Assembly (NCBI GenBank): GCA_020310875.1 | Contig: CM035422.1 | Coordinates: 58,543,796-58,607,795, forward strand | Direction: 5' to 3' | DNA: 64,000 nucleotides | Source: Ceratopteris richardii | Taxonomy: Eukaryota > Streptophyta > Polypodiopsida > Polypodiales > Pteridaceae | Part shown: positions 10,217-21,779 of the stretch, one piece after another | How positions within the stretch are numbered: the stretch's first letter is position 1 | Layout of the letters: each line of letters opens with the position of its first letter | The notes under the pieces: model-generated | Told to the model about the DNA's origin: nothing | Databases searched by the model: none | Seen by the model: only the letters and a program-made list of their open reading frames with translations | Position numbers and translations under genes: made by a program

Positions 10217-13092
10217 TAAAGTATGCTTGAGTCTTCATTCTCTGATAGGTTGAATACCTGCCATAGCTTTGAATCTACAAAGCTTTATTCCATCAAGTGC
10301 CTTCGTCTTCATATCTGCTACTTGCTTTTCAGTAGGAACAAAAGAAATGTCATTCTCCTTTGCCATGAGCTTCTCCCTGTTGAAGTGGTAATGGACTTCT
10401 ATGTGCTTTATTCTCGCATGGAAAATAGGATTTTCCACTAGATGCATGGAACTTACATTATCTCCAAATATGTGAGGTTTGGAACTCACAAGTCCCAAAT
10501 CTGTATACAATGCTTTTAACCATATTGCTTCTTGAGTTGCTATGGTCAAGCCTCTCTACTCTGCTTCAGTTGAAGATAAAGCAACTGTTGGTTGCTTCTT
10601 GGAACTCCATGACACTAGCTTCGAACCTGCAAATGCTAAGTAACCACATGTACTTTTTCTATCATCCTTAGCTCTTGCCCAATCTGCATCTGAGTAGATT
10701 TTGATATCCAAATCTGAAGAATAAGGATAGAGTATACCTTCGTTGATTGTACCTTTGAGATACTTAAGTACTCTCTTAGCCGCATCCATGTGTGGTCTTC
10801 TCGGTGAGTGCATGAACTGACTAAGCACTCCCACACTATATGAGATGTCTGCCCTTGTATGAGTAGCATATATCTAGCTACCTACCAAGCTTTGATACTC
10901 TTTAATGTCTTCAATTTTCTCACCTTCATAAACACTAAGTTTATGATTCATCTCCAAAGGTGTACCTGCGGGTTTAGTGTTCTCCATTTTAAACTTGAGA
11001 AGAAGATCCTGAATGTATCTTCTTTGAGTCAAATACATTCCTTCATCTGTATATATCACCTGCATACCTAGGAAATATTTGAGCTCACCTAGGTCACTAA
11101 TTTTGAACTCCTCTTGCATGTGTCTCTTGATCCTTTGAATGCCATTTAGATCATCAGTTGTCACAATAATATCATCTACATATACACATAGATAGATAAC
11201 CTCATTGTGATCCCTTTTGATGAATAGAGAAGGATCTGAGCTGCTAGCTTTGAACCCTTGATCTTGAAGATATGTAATCAACCTGTAATTCCAAGCTCTA
11301 GGAGCTTGTTTCAATCCATACAATGCTTTCTTAAGTCTGCAAACATAAGATGGATGATTAGGGTTTTGAAAACCTGGTGGTTGTGGCATGTATACCTCTT
11401 CACTTATCCAACCATTTAAGAATGCATTTTTCACATCAAGTTGGAGGAGTCTCCAATTCCTTGCAGCAGCTACACTCATCAATGTCCTGATTGTAGTCAT
11501 CTTTGCAACTCGTAATAATGTTTCCTCATAGTCTATACCATGAGTTTGTGTGCATGCTTTGGCAACTAATCTTGCCTTGTACATGCAAATTGATCCATCT
11601 GAATTTCTTTTAACTTTATATACCCATCTGCAACCAATTACCTTTTGATTCCGCGACATTGGAACCAAATCCCAAGTGTCCATCTCCTTCAATGCATCAA
11701 TCTCTTCCTTCATGGCCTTTTCCCAATTAGGGTTTCCCTTTGCCTCTTCATAGGTTGACGGTTCCTGTGAAATAGAGTCTTTTGCCAAGTAGATTGAATG
11801 CATCCTAACAAATGTGGAGTCATATCCATACCTTTCTCGTTGTTTCTTCTCTCTTGCTAATCTTCTAGGTGCTTGTTTTGAGCATTCTCCAACATATTGC
11901 ATCTTTGCTTTGCCTCTTGACTTCCATAGCTTGTAATCCCTTTCTCTTTCATCTTGGTCATCGTCTGTATCACTTCTTGGATCCTGGACCTGTGTATCAT
12001 GCTTGCTTCCTAATTGATGAGAGTCAGAATCAAGATCATATGGTAGTGTTACCTTGTTTGTCTTCATCATACCAAGACCTGTGTTCTTCAAACACAACAT
12101 CTCTACTTGTAGTGAATTGCTTGGTTGAAGGATTGAAGAACCTGTAACCCATCTGAGTTGAATCATATCCAATAAACACTGCCTTTGTTGCCCTTTCATC
12201 TAGCTTACTTCTTATTTGTGATGGTACATGAACATAAGCTAAACAACCAAAAACCTTGCAATGTCCAAGACTAGGTTTTCTTCCATGCCATGCTTCATAA
12301 GGAGTCATAACTTGAAGTGATTTGGATGGTAGTCTATTGACAAGGTACACAACAAATGAAATAGCTTCTCCCCATAGATAATGTGGCAACTTCTTCTCTT
12401 CAAGCATTGTTCGGGCTGATCCAACCAATGTCTTGTTTCTCCTCTCTCGAATTCCATTTAGTTAAGGAGAGTACCTAGTAGTCACTTCCCTTTTGATACC
12501 TTTGTCTTGCAAGAACTCATCAAACTCTTTAGATAAGTATTCTCCCCCTCCATCAGATCTGAGCTTCTTTAGTGATCTACCTGTATGATTCTCCACATGT
12601 GCAAGATACTTCTTGAAGCAATCAAAAACTTCATTCTTACTCTTGATAAAGTATAGAACAGTCCATCTACTATGGTAGTCAATAAATGAGACATAATACC
12701 TTGATCTTGCCAATGAAGATTCTTGACTTGGTCCCCATACATCTGTATGTACTAAGTCCAATAAGTTGTTGTGGATGTAGCCTTTGTGGTTGAATGGTTG
12801 TCTTTGTGCCTTCCCAATCTGACATGCATCACACCTACTAATCATGTGTTGCTTTGATATGTTTGGCAATCCTAGAACACTTTTATCCCTGCATATGTCC
12901 TTCAAGGTTCTTTCATTCACATGAGCAAGTCTCTTATGCCACACTTCAAGCTCACTTAGGGTTTGAGACCCAAAGTTGAATAGAGCTATGTTTCTGGTTT
13001 CTCCTACTTCAAAAGTAAACAGCCTACCATGCTTCTCACCTCGGCCTATCTTCTTGAAGCCTTGACATGGATCTTCCACAAAAGCTCCACGT
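10217..13092 (-). pseudogene. Copia pol, truncated copy (INT-RT-RH)
   Basis: From the high end: pre-integrase (FVEDPCQGF, WHKRLAHVN, CDACQIGK) and integrase core (HTDVWGPS, RSDGGGEY), a stop TAA at 12459-12461 (related copies have Gln in SPQLNG), then ERRNKTLVGSARTMLEEKK. Next come the linker, RT ([44 protein letters not shown]) and RNase H (YSDADWARAKDD, SWSSKKQPTVALSS, HFNREKLMAK). A two-base deletion near 12053 shifts the frame in the linker. Two stops, near 10871 (SLVGS*) and 10555 (STEAE*), are also present in the fuller copy. Gag, zinc knuckle and the protease active site are absent; the left end of the reading joins a truncated LTR. Confidence 0.88.
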
Positions 13093-13442
13093 ATTGAATT
13101 CAAATGAAGGTGGGAATGGTTGTTGGAGGGAATCAATTCACTTTCCTACAATCTAGGAAAAGTGAAGATCTAGTTTGATCTACTTTTAGGTGATTTGATT
13201 CGCTTGATTGAATGCAACTTCAGCTACCACAAATTCATGGGATTTTGGCTCTATATTTCTACCTTTACATGTGTAAAGCTCAAGGCTTTTAGAACGGTAA
13301 ATGAACCATCAAAAATTTCTCAAAAAAAATACAATAAATGAGCATATGAAAAAGAACTCTCCAACGGATATTCTTTCGACACGATAGCCTTTGATGTAGA
13401 TCCAATCCAGCTCAATCATAGTGTAAGCTTGATGTTCCAACA
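13093..13442 (-). repeat. Internal LTR fragment (first ~350 bp)
   Basis: It matches 9853-10202 and 18391-18740 with about 4-6% difference. It has the normal LTR start (plus strand ...CCAACA) but breaks at TTGAATTCAAATG, about 40 bases upstream of the TATA box position, and runs straight into pre-integrase coding DNA. Confidence 0.85.
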
Positions 13443-13456
13443 GGTCCCCCTCAAGC
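13443..13456 (-). promoter_or_regulatory. Polypurine tract of the internal LTR
   Basis: The minus strand reads GCTTGAGGGGGACC before the internal LTR fragment. It shows that a complete 3' end, not a random piece, was joined here. Confidence 0.75.
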
Positions 13457-16400
13457 TAAAGTATGCTTGAGTCTTAATTCTCTGATAGGTTGAATACCTG
13501 CCATAGCTTTGAATCTACAAAGCTTTATTCCATCAAGTGCCTTCGTCATCATATCTGCTACTTGCTTTTCAGTAGGAACAAAAGAAATGTCAATCTCCTT
13601 TGCCATGAGCTTCTCCCTGATGAAGTGGTAATGGACTTCTATGTGCTTGGTTCTCGCATGGAAAATAGGATTTGGCACTAGATGCATGGAACTTACATTA
13701 TCTCCAAATATGTGAGGTTTGGAACTCACAAGTCCCAAATTTGTATACAATGCTTTTAACCATATTGCTTCTTGAGTTGCTATGGTCAAGCCTCTCTACT
13801 CTGCTTCAGTTGAAGATAAAGCAACTGTTGGTTGCTTCTTAGAACTCCATGACACTAGCTTCGAACCTGCAAATGCTAAGTAACCACATGTACTTTTTCT
13901 ATCATCCTTAGCTCGTGCCCAATATACATCTGAGTAGATTTTGATATCCAAATCTGAAGAATAAGGATAGAGTATACCTTCATTGATTGTACCTTTGAGA
14001 TACTTAAGTACTCTCTTAGCCGCATCCATGTGTGGTCTTCTCGGTGAGTGCATGAACTGACTAAGCACTCCCACACTATATGAGATGTCTGCCCTTGTAT
14101 GAGTAGCATATATCTAGCTACCTACCAAGCTTTGATACTCTTTAATGTCTTCAATTTTCTCACCTTCATAAACACTAAGTTTATGATTCATGTCCAAAGG
14201 TGTACCTGCAAGTTTAGTGTTCTCCATTTTGAACTTGAGAAGAAGATCTTGAATGTATCTTCTTTGAATCAAATACATTCCTTCATCTGTATATATCACC
14301 TGCATACCTAGTAAATATGTGAGCTCACCTAGGTCACTGATTTTGAACTCCTCTTGCATGTGTCTCTTGATCCTTTGAATGCCATTTAGATCATCACATG
14401 TCACAATAATATCATCTACATATACACATAGATGGATAACCTCATTGTGATCCCTTTTGATGAATAGAGAAGGATCTGAGCTGCTAGCTTTGAACCCTTG
14501 ATCTTGAAGATATGTAGTCAACTTGTAATTCCAAGCTCTAGGAGCTTGTTTCAATCCATATAATGCTTTCTGAAGTCTGCAAACATAAGATGCATGATTA
14601 GGGTTTTCAAAACCTGGTGGTTGTGGCATGTATACCTCTTCACTTATCCAACCATTTAAGAATGCAATTTTCACATCAAGTTGGAGGAGTCTCCAATTCC
14701 TTGCAGTAGCTACACTTATCAATGTCCTGATTGTAGTCATCTTTGCAACTCGTGAGAATGTTTCCTCATAGTTTATACCATGAGTTTGTGAGCATCCTTT
14801 GGCAACTAATCTTGCCTTGTACATGCAAACTGATCCTTCTCAATTTCTTTTAACTTTATATACCCATCTGCAACCAATTACCTTTTGATTCGGTGACATT
14901 GGAACCAAATCCCAATTGTCCATCTCCTTCAATGCATCTATCTCTTCGTTCATGGCCTTTTCCCAATTAGGATTTCCCTTTGCCTCTTCATAGGTTGAGG
15001 GTTCCTCTAAAATAGAGTCTTTTGCCAAGTAGATTGAATGCTTCATAACAAATGTGGAGTCATATCCATATCTTTCTGGTTGTTTCTTCTCTCTTGCTGA
15101 TCTTCTAGGTGCTTGTTTTGAGCATTCTCCAACCTCTTGCATCTTTGCTTTGCCTCTTGACTTCCATAGCTTGTAATCCCTTTCTCTTTCATCTTGTTCA
15201 TCGTCTGTATCACTTCTTGGATCCTGGACCTGTGTATCATGCTTGCTTCCTAATTGATGAGAGTCAGAATCAAGATCATATGGTAGTGTTACCTTTTGTT
15301 TGTCTTCATCATACCAAGACCTGTGTTCTTTAAACACAACATCTCTACTTGTAGTGAATTGCTTGGTTGAAGGAGTGAAGAACCTGTAACCCATTTGAGT
15401 TGAATCATATCCAATAAACACTGCCTTTGTTGCCCTTTCATCTAGCTTACCTCTTATTTGTGATGGTACATGAACATAAGCTAAACAACCAAAAACCTTG
15501 CAAAGTCCAAGACTAGGTTTTCTTCCATGCCATGCTTCATAAGGAGTCATACCTTGAAGTGATTTGGATGGTAGGCTGTGGACAAGGTACACAGCAGTTG
15601 AAATAGCTTCTACCCATAGATAATGTGGCAACTTCTTCTCTTCAAGCATTGTTCGGGCTGATCCAACCAATGTCTTATTTCTCCTCTCTGGAATTCCATT
15701 TAGTTGAGGAGATTACCTAGTAGTCACTTCCCTTTTGATACCTTTGTCTTGGAAGAACTCATCAAACTCTTTGGAGAAGTATTCTCCCCCTCCATCATAT
15801 CTGAGCTTCTTTAGTGATCTACCTGTATGATTCTCCACATGTGCAAGATACTTCTTGAAGCAATCAAAAACTTCATTCTTACTCTTGATAAAGTATAGAA
15901 TAGTCCATCTACTATGGTCGTCAATAAATGAGACATAATACCTTGATCTTGCCAATGAAGAATCTTGACTTGGTCCCCATACATTTGTATGTACTAAGTC
16001 CAACAAGTTGTTGTGGATGTAGCCTTTGTGGTTGAATGGTTGTCTTTGTGCCTTCCCAATCTGACATGCATCACACCTATTGATCATGTGTTGCTTTGAT
16101 ATGTTTGGCAGTCCTAGAACACTTTGATCCCTGCATATATCCTTCAAGGTTCTTTCATTCACATGAGCAAGTCTCTTATGCCACACTTCAAGCTCACTTA
16201 GGGTTTGAGACCCAAAGTTGAATAGAGCTATGTTCCTGGTTTCTCCTACTTCAAAAGTAAAGAGCCTACCATGCTTCTCACCTCGGGCTATCTTCTTGAA
16301 GCCTTGACATGGATCTTCCACAAAAGGTCCATGTTGGGTGAACCTAACTTGCAAGCCTTTTCCAACTATTTGGCCTACACTTATTACGTTTTTAGTGATA

Positions 16401-17638
16401 GTGGGTACATAGAGAACCTTACTCAGAATGTTGGTCCTGCCATTGGAAGCTTTGACATTACCAATCTTCTCCACATTGTGCTTTGTGTCATCCCCTGTTT
16501 GCACTTCATGTCTATGCTTTGGACTTCCCAAATCAGATAGAAGAGCAATGTTGCCTGCAACATGATTCGAACATCGTGAATCTATGTAGAACAAATGATC
16601 ATCTTCTTTACCTTCTTTGTGGCTTAGATTCATAAGAAGCAATGATTCTTCATGTGGTTGATTTTCTGAATAGTTGTTGTAGTCCCTTGTATTATAGCTT
16701 CTATTGTTATTGTTGAAGTTGTGTCCACCTCTGCCTCTATTGCTGCCATATCCACCTCTTCCACTTCCTTTCTGGGTCTTCCCATTGAACCAGCAATTTT
16801 GAGTGGTGTGGTTGGTCTTATCGCATATGGCACAAGGTTGAACATTCTGACCTTTGGCTTTGTCTTGCTTTGGTCCTTTCTTCTTCCCTTTCCACTTGCT
16901 CTTGCTTGCAAAGTTGGCTTGAGAAGTCTCTTCTTCATCTTCTTCCTTCTTCTTGCCTTTCTGCTTCTTGTCCTTCTTATCTACGTATAGAGCACTAGTT
17001 GAATTACCATGATAAGAGTTACCTTCCTTTATGCTATTGATGGCTTGTTGATTGAAGAGTTGTCCAAGAAAGATGTTGAAGTCTGGAGTTTGCACATCCA
17101 TGATGAGATCATAAGCCGTCGAGAAGGATTGCCATTGCTTATCACTTTGAATGCCATTGAGAATTTGCCTCATGATGACCTCTTCTTCAATCAGATCTCC
17201 AATGGATGCTAACTCATCCGCAACCTCCTTGATCTTGGTAACAAACTCTGTGATGGTTTGTTTAGGTGTCTTCTTCATTTGGTTGAACTCGTTCCAAAGA
17301 TGATTCTTTCTTGCTTTGGTACTAGCAGAAAAGAAAGTCTCGAGGGCATCCCAAGTCTCTTGAGATGTCTTGCATCCTCTAATATGTGGTAATAGAAAGT
17401 CAGAGATAGAGTTTAGTATGTACAACCTTGCTTGAGCATCCCTTGCACACCAAAGTGTGAGCTTATCTGTCTCCTCTTATGTAGGTCCTCCTTTAGATCT
17501 TGGAATAGGCATAACTTCATCACCTGCTACAATTCCATAAAGATTTCTACCTTGCAAATAGGCCTCCATTCTGATTTGCCAAGACGCATAGTTGTGTCGA
17601 TCAAGCTTCTCGATCATTGAGGGAAAGCCGTCACCCAT
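13457..17638 (-). pseudogene. Copia gag-pol, near full length
   Basis: The start ATG at 17638 lies ten bases after the primer-binding site. Order: Gag (MGDGFPSMIEKL, then LLPHIRGCKTSQETWDALE), zinc knuckle CAICDKTNHTTQNC, protease FYIDSRCSNHVAGN, pre-integrase H2C2, integrase DDE core, RT with YVDDIIVTCD, and RNase H ending near MAGIQPIRE. Faults: TAA at 17477-17479 in Gag, DSG changed to DSR in the protease, TAA at 15711-15713 (related copies have Tyr in TTRYSP), TGA near 14838 (NSDGS), and the two RT/RNase H stops near 14111 and 13795 shared with the truncated copy. It could not make active enzymes, so its spread relied on a functional relative or preceded these changes. Confidence 0.9.
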
Positions 17639-17647
17639 CTTGATCTA

Positions 17648-17659
17648 GCTCTGATACCA
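17648..17659 (-). promoter_or_regulatory. Primer-binding site, initiator-Met tRNA
   Basis: The minus strand reads TGGTATCAGAGC, the standard plant copia site, one base after the LTR end at 17661. Confidence 0.92.
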
Positions 17660-17660
17660 C

Positions 17661-18740
17661 TGAAAGAACTTGGAGAAGCTTCCTGAAGGTAGAAAAGTGT
17701 GTTTCGAAGCGATGAAGTTTGGTCAAGCCAATCGGCACAAGACTAGCCTTTGAGCTTATGGAGACTCAAATAGAACTTATAGGCATGCTATAAGTGAAAG
17801 AAACTCGCTATGTACTTTGGAGCATCAAGGAGAATGAGTCGATACAAAACAGATAGGTTCGCGGGTCGACTAGCTCCAAAAACTTACTATTTTTTGAAGA
17901 GACAATGAACTTCAAATGCCCATAGCAACCAGCGTGATTACAATTAGAAAAAATCCTTTTATGGGAGTGATACGCATAGGGTTGCGTGTATGGAATGCAC
18001 AAAAGTATAGGGAATAAGCAAAATATGCTATAGGAATGAATGCGACATTCACCGGTGGTACTTCCTATTTTTCAAGAATATGCAGAGATTGACACCGAAA
18101 TAGAAAAACTCAGATTTCTCACAATCAACTAAACCAAATGCTATGCAAATTTATAGGCATAAACTAGACACTTATACCTTTCCAATGAGCCATCGTTCAC
18201 TCAATTTGGGGCTCTGTAGAGAGAGCAGCAGCCTCTGCAGGATTACTTTTGGTGAAGAAGATGATGCACATAATTGAAGGAGCAAGACAATGATGGTCAC
18301 AAGTGTATGTATATTGCTTCCATGTAATGTACAAGTAATTCCAAGTCTTCCTATAGACTCTAAGAGTGTTCCAAAACTTCTACAAGAGAAATTTGAATTC
18401 AAATGAAGGTGCGAATGGTTGTTGGAGGGAATCAATTCACTTTCCTACAATCTAGGAAAAGTGAAGATCTAGTTTGATCTACTTTTAGGTGATTTGATTT
18501 GCTTGATTGAATGCAACTTCAACCACCACAAATTCGTGGGATTTTGGCTCTATATTTCTACCTTTACATGTGTAATGCTCAAGGCTTTTACAACGGTAAA
18601 TGAACCATCAAAAATTTCTCAAAAACATACAATAAATGAGCATATGAAAAAGAACTCTCCAACGGATATTCTTTCAACGCAATAGCCTTTGATGTAGATC
18701 AAATCCTGCTCAAGCATAGTGTAAGCTTGATGTTCCAATA
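17661..18740 (-). repeat. 5' LTR of composite copia
   Basis: It is 1,080 bp and pairs with 9127-10202. Its first base pairs read TATTGG instead of TGTTGG (one transition at the terminus). It has a 5-base length difference near 17961 relative to the 3' LTR. Confidence 0.9.
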
Positions 18741-18745
18741 GGCTC
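18741..18745. repeat. Target-site duplication GGCTC (right)
   Basis: Matches 9122-9126. Confidence 0.85.
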
Positions 18746-19338
18746 CATAGTTGCACAAAGGGAATATAGTGGTACTTATGTGGATGTAAGGATAGGATCT
18801 ACCTTTATAAGGATACAAGCATATGTAGATCCTCACTATGAATGGAATTTACTGCATGTTGACAATCTTTTGGGAGACATTCAAGGACCTACTCATCCTT
18901 TGATCCTTATCAATGGTGAAAAAATTGATTGTATAGGACAAGTTACATTGTCTATCATGGTGAATGATGTGAAAAGCTCGGAAATTTTTTTTGTTTTGGA
19001 TTGTATTAATGAGGAATGGATCATAACAACTTAGTGATTTGTTGAGAAAAATAATAAAGGTTTTGATATAACTTACATTGTTCACAAGTGAGGTTTTTGA
19101 ACATCCTAATGATTATCTTCATTGTATGATTGTGGACATAATCATCTATTCAAAAGTTGTGCTTTTTATCCACAAAATTGTCTTTCCACTTATAAAAAGG
19201 ATCAAATAAGTGTAATTCATGAAGGTGATGAAGACTTGCATATTGTTGAAACATCTTTTTTATCTAATCCTTCTTTGAGTAAGTCACAAGAAACTTTGAA
19301 GAATGGAGAATCGGGGGACTCCATGCACTTGGAGAATG
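18746..19338 (+). pseudogene. Unclassified retroelement remnant
   Basis: An open frame at 18780-19034 (84 codons) has the rough layout of a retropepsin: strand-like IRIQAYVD where the catalytic Asp would sit, then LILINGEKIDCIGQVTLSI and IFFVLD. But the DSG/DTG triad is missing (VDPH). Further on, 19122-19388 gives YDCGHNHLFKSCAFYP, close to the CG-x2-HLF-x2-C knuckle in the large gypsy Gag near 37710. These suggest a decayed gypsy-like element. The identification is weak and the order of the two pieces is unusual. Confidence 0.35.
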
Positions 19339-20270
19339 TGGAAGGCACATATCAAGGATACGAAGGCCAAATTGGGCATGGAATTTAAAATTTCAGATCT
19401 CGATGTGTTAAAGTACTTCTTAGGCATTCAGATTGTATATGCCAAGTAGGGTTTGTATCTTATGCAAAGGAAATACTTACTTGACTTGCTATATAGGTTT
19501 GCTATGAGTGGTTGTAAGCCATTGCGACAACCAAGGGATTACAAAGCCAAGTTGAGAAAAGACAAAGGTGATGAGTTCAACGATGAGCATGTGTATAGAA
19601 GTTTGATTGGGTCTTTCAATTATGCTACCATTACTAGACCTGATCTATCTTATAGTGTTGGAGTGCTCTCACAATTGATGCATGCACCCACACTTGATCA
19701 CTTGAATGCAAGTAGAAAGATTCTAAGTTACATCAAAGGTACAATCAATGAAGGCCTCTATTATGCATATGATTGTGATTTGAAACTAAAAGGTTATGCA
19801 GATGTTGGTTGGGCTAGCTCCAAGGATGATAGGAGTACCTCAGAATACATATTCATTATTCGAAAGAGTTTTGTATCATGGATGTCAAAGAAACAACCCA
19901 TAGTTACATTGTCTCCCTTAGAGGCAGAATATAGGGCTTTTCCTCAACTCAAATGTGAGGTAAGGTGGTTTAAAAAGCTAAAATATTTGGATATTTAGTT
20001 TGGAACTATTCCATTGCTTGGAGATAATATCTCAACTATCTACCTTGCAAAGAATCCAATGTTCCATGCTACGAGCAAGCATATAGAAGTGCATATCATT
20101 TCATAAGAGAAAAGATTATGGATAAGGAGGTGGCTATTATGCATGTCAACGCCAATTTTCAAATTGAAGACCTTTTTACGAATTTCTTAGATGCAAAGAG
20201 GATGGAAAAGATCAAAGGCATGATAAGTATGAAGCAACCAACCCCCACACTTGAAAGCAAAGAAGTTTGA
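19339..20270 (+). pseudogene. Copia RT-RNase H fragment
   Basis: It begins inside RT (FKISDLDVLKYFLGIQ), has a stop TAG at 19447-19449, then LYLMQRKYLLDLLYRF, SLIGSFNYATITRPDL, MHAPTLDHLNASRKIL, and RNase H (YADVGWASSKDDR, SWMSKKQPIVTLSPLEAEYR). After a further stop near 19996 come LLGDNISTIYLAKNP and TSKHIEVH, ending at PTLESKEV before a polypurine tract. The catalytic YVDD lies upstream and is missing. It is a different copia family from the neighbours on either side. Confidence 0.85.
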
Positions 20271-20284
20271 GCTTGAGGGGGAGC
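20271..20284 (+). promoter_or_regulatory. Polypurine tract
   Basis: GCTTGAGGGGGAGC follows the RNase H end and marks the start of the 3' LTR. Confidence 0.7.
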
Positions 20285-21072
20285 GATAAAAGTTATGTAT
20301 TTTCTAGGGCAAGATCAAGCATATGTTTTTCACTAAATAACTCCTTTTGAAGGCTTTTGAACCTTATGAAAGTCAAAGCACATGTTTGAAGGTGCAACCT
20401 TATCCAAAAGGGGGCATTGAACCACCAAACAACACTCCAATGAAGAGACAAAGTCAAAAGGTAGTTGAAGAGACAAGGCGGGCATGTGAAGAGACATGGA
20501 GGACATATAAAGATTCATGGAAGGCTCTCATGGCTATTTAAGCACCATCCAAGATCATTATGAGTGTGTGTAGATGGTAGGAAGTTGGGGTTCTGATTCT
20601 ACATGTACTGTTGAGCTATTGTCTATCATAGAAGTTCATATTCTCTTCTATATCTCTCCTACCCTTTCCAAAGGGTGCTGAATTTCTATAGCAGCCTATT
20701 AGGACTTCTTTTTCTCTCTATAAAAATTACCATTTTCAACGTTATTATACTTTTTAGAAAGATCATAAAGCAAAAATTCTATATTTATCTTGTACTTTGA
20801 TTTATAGTTGTTTCTTTCTTTGTTGGTTTGTCCCAAAACCTAAAGGGAAAACTAGTTTGTCTTGCGTGACTTAGTTGAGTGGCCTTTAGGTGTTCAATCC
20901 TAGTGATGGATAGCTCATCAAAAAGCCCCTATTATCTAGTGTGTGGCTAAATGGGTTTGTCAATTTGATTTGGGAATTCTGAGGTATATGAGTTTTAGTG
21001 AGTATTGGTCTAAGAGAAACTAAGTCTTGGGCACCGTAAAAGATTCTTGTTGTGCATTTGGAGGAGAAATCT
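20285..21072 (+). repeat. Probable 3' LTR region, end not defined
   Basis: The position after a polypurine tract implies an LTR, but a clean TG start is not visible and no second copy is in the window. No coding domain is seen. The right part may belong to another element, since coding DNA of a second copia family ends at 21147. Confidence 0.35.
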
Positions 21073-21147
21073 TCCATCATAAAGCACTTAGAGTAGAGAA
21101 TCTGAAGATGTTATGTGTGATTCTTGGATTAGAGGACATGACCTTGA
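21073..21147 (+). pseudogene. Last codons of a copia RNase H
   Basis: With frame changes this reads like the end of the polyprotein of the element at 25271-30573 (KALGAEKL..., then GLQDMTL there; KHLE..., LGLEDMTL here). It is followed by a polypurine tract and an LTR of that same family. Confidence 0.6.
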
Positions 21148-21531
21148 GATTGAGGGGGAGTGTTGAGATATTAAGTTCAACATGTGATGATTGAGGATGA
21201 AACATATCACTTTTGCATTTCTCTGACATGTATAATAGTCATGATGATATATATTAGGATACTTTAGTGAGCTTTACTAGATTAATCTACTGAGAGTGAT
21301 GGCATGCTTGTTTCTTGCCAGCTCACTCATTCATGAACATTGGGTTTTTCCTTATGTACTGTTCTTTATATATTGCACTAGTTGTATTGTTGTATAAGGT
21401 CACTCTATATGCCTTTTATGTAGTAGAAGAAGAAGAAGATCATTTGTCCTTGCCTCAATCTATGTGTGCGCTCCTCTTTGAGTGTGAGAGTGTGCAACTA
21501 AGCTCTCTTTCTTATCTCATTCCTTGTGACA
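21148..21531 (+). repeat. Polypurine tract and 3' LTR (family of 25271-30573)
   Basis: GATTGAGGGGGAG (21148-21160) precedes an LTR of 371 bp, from TGTTGAGATATTAAG to ...CTTGTGACA. It matches the reverse complement of 25271-25670 along its whole length with many differences, including a much shorter GAA/CTT run. It is a decayed plus-strand relative. Confidence 0.8.
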
Positions 21532-21779
21532 TCTATGACATATCCTTGTTCATGTGGGAACCCATAGAAGGGGATGAAAATGATGAACACTTAGAATCCA
21601 CCATAATGGGTCCCTTTTGCAATTAAGAGGAAGAATACTTTTACTTAATGGAAGTCAAAGACACGATGTAAGTGAGTTTAAGAATGCGTTATTCCTAACC
21701 AATTAGATAGAGGATTAAGAAGAGGAAAAGAAACATAACAAGAGCCCACAAGAGAAAGACGAGGGAGAGTCGTTATTTG
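21532..21779. other. No gene recognised
   Basis: A short interval between an LTR and a gypsy remnant. It may be part of the latter but carries no motif. Confidence 0.4.

Larger units (their letters stand above)
9127..18740 (-). mobile_element. Composite copia retrotransposon, 1.5 copies
   Basis: This is a single 9.6-kb insertion bounded by GGCTC duplications. Reading on the minus strand: 5' LTR (18740-17661), primer-binding site, full gag-pol (17638-13457), polypurine tract, the first 350 bp of a third LTR (13442-13093), then a second pol from late protease/pre-integrase to RNase H (13092-10217), polypurine tract and 3' LTR (10202-9127). The repeated pol regions lie 3,240 bp apart over much of their length and differ by about 3% by my count over 10201-11640. 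The outer LTRs differ by about 7% over the part I compared. Both pols are broken. Unequal recombination between LTRs followed by deletion, or template switching during reverse transcription, could give this form. Confidence 0.88.

Noticed and set aside
13093..13442. Template switch onto the 3' end of a second RNA as cause of the internal LTR break
   Set aside because: The break lies about 40 bases upstream of the TATA box, inside U3, so it cannot be the polyadenylated RNA end.
18780..19034. 84-codon frame as an intact protease
   Set aside because: The general layout is retropepsin-like but the catalytic DSG/DTG triad is absent, so only a weak remnant call is justified.
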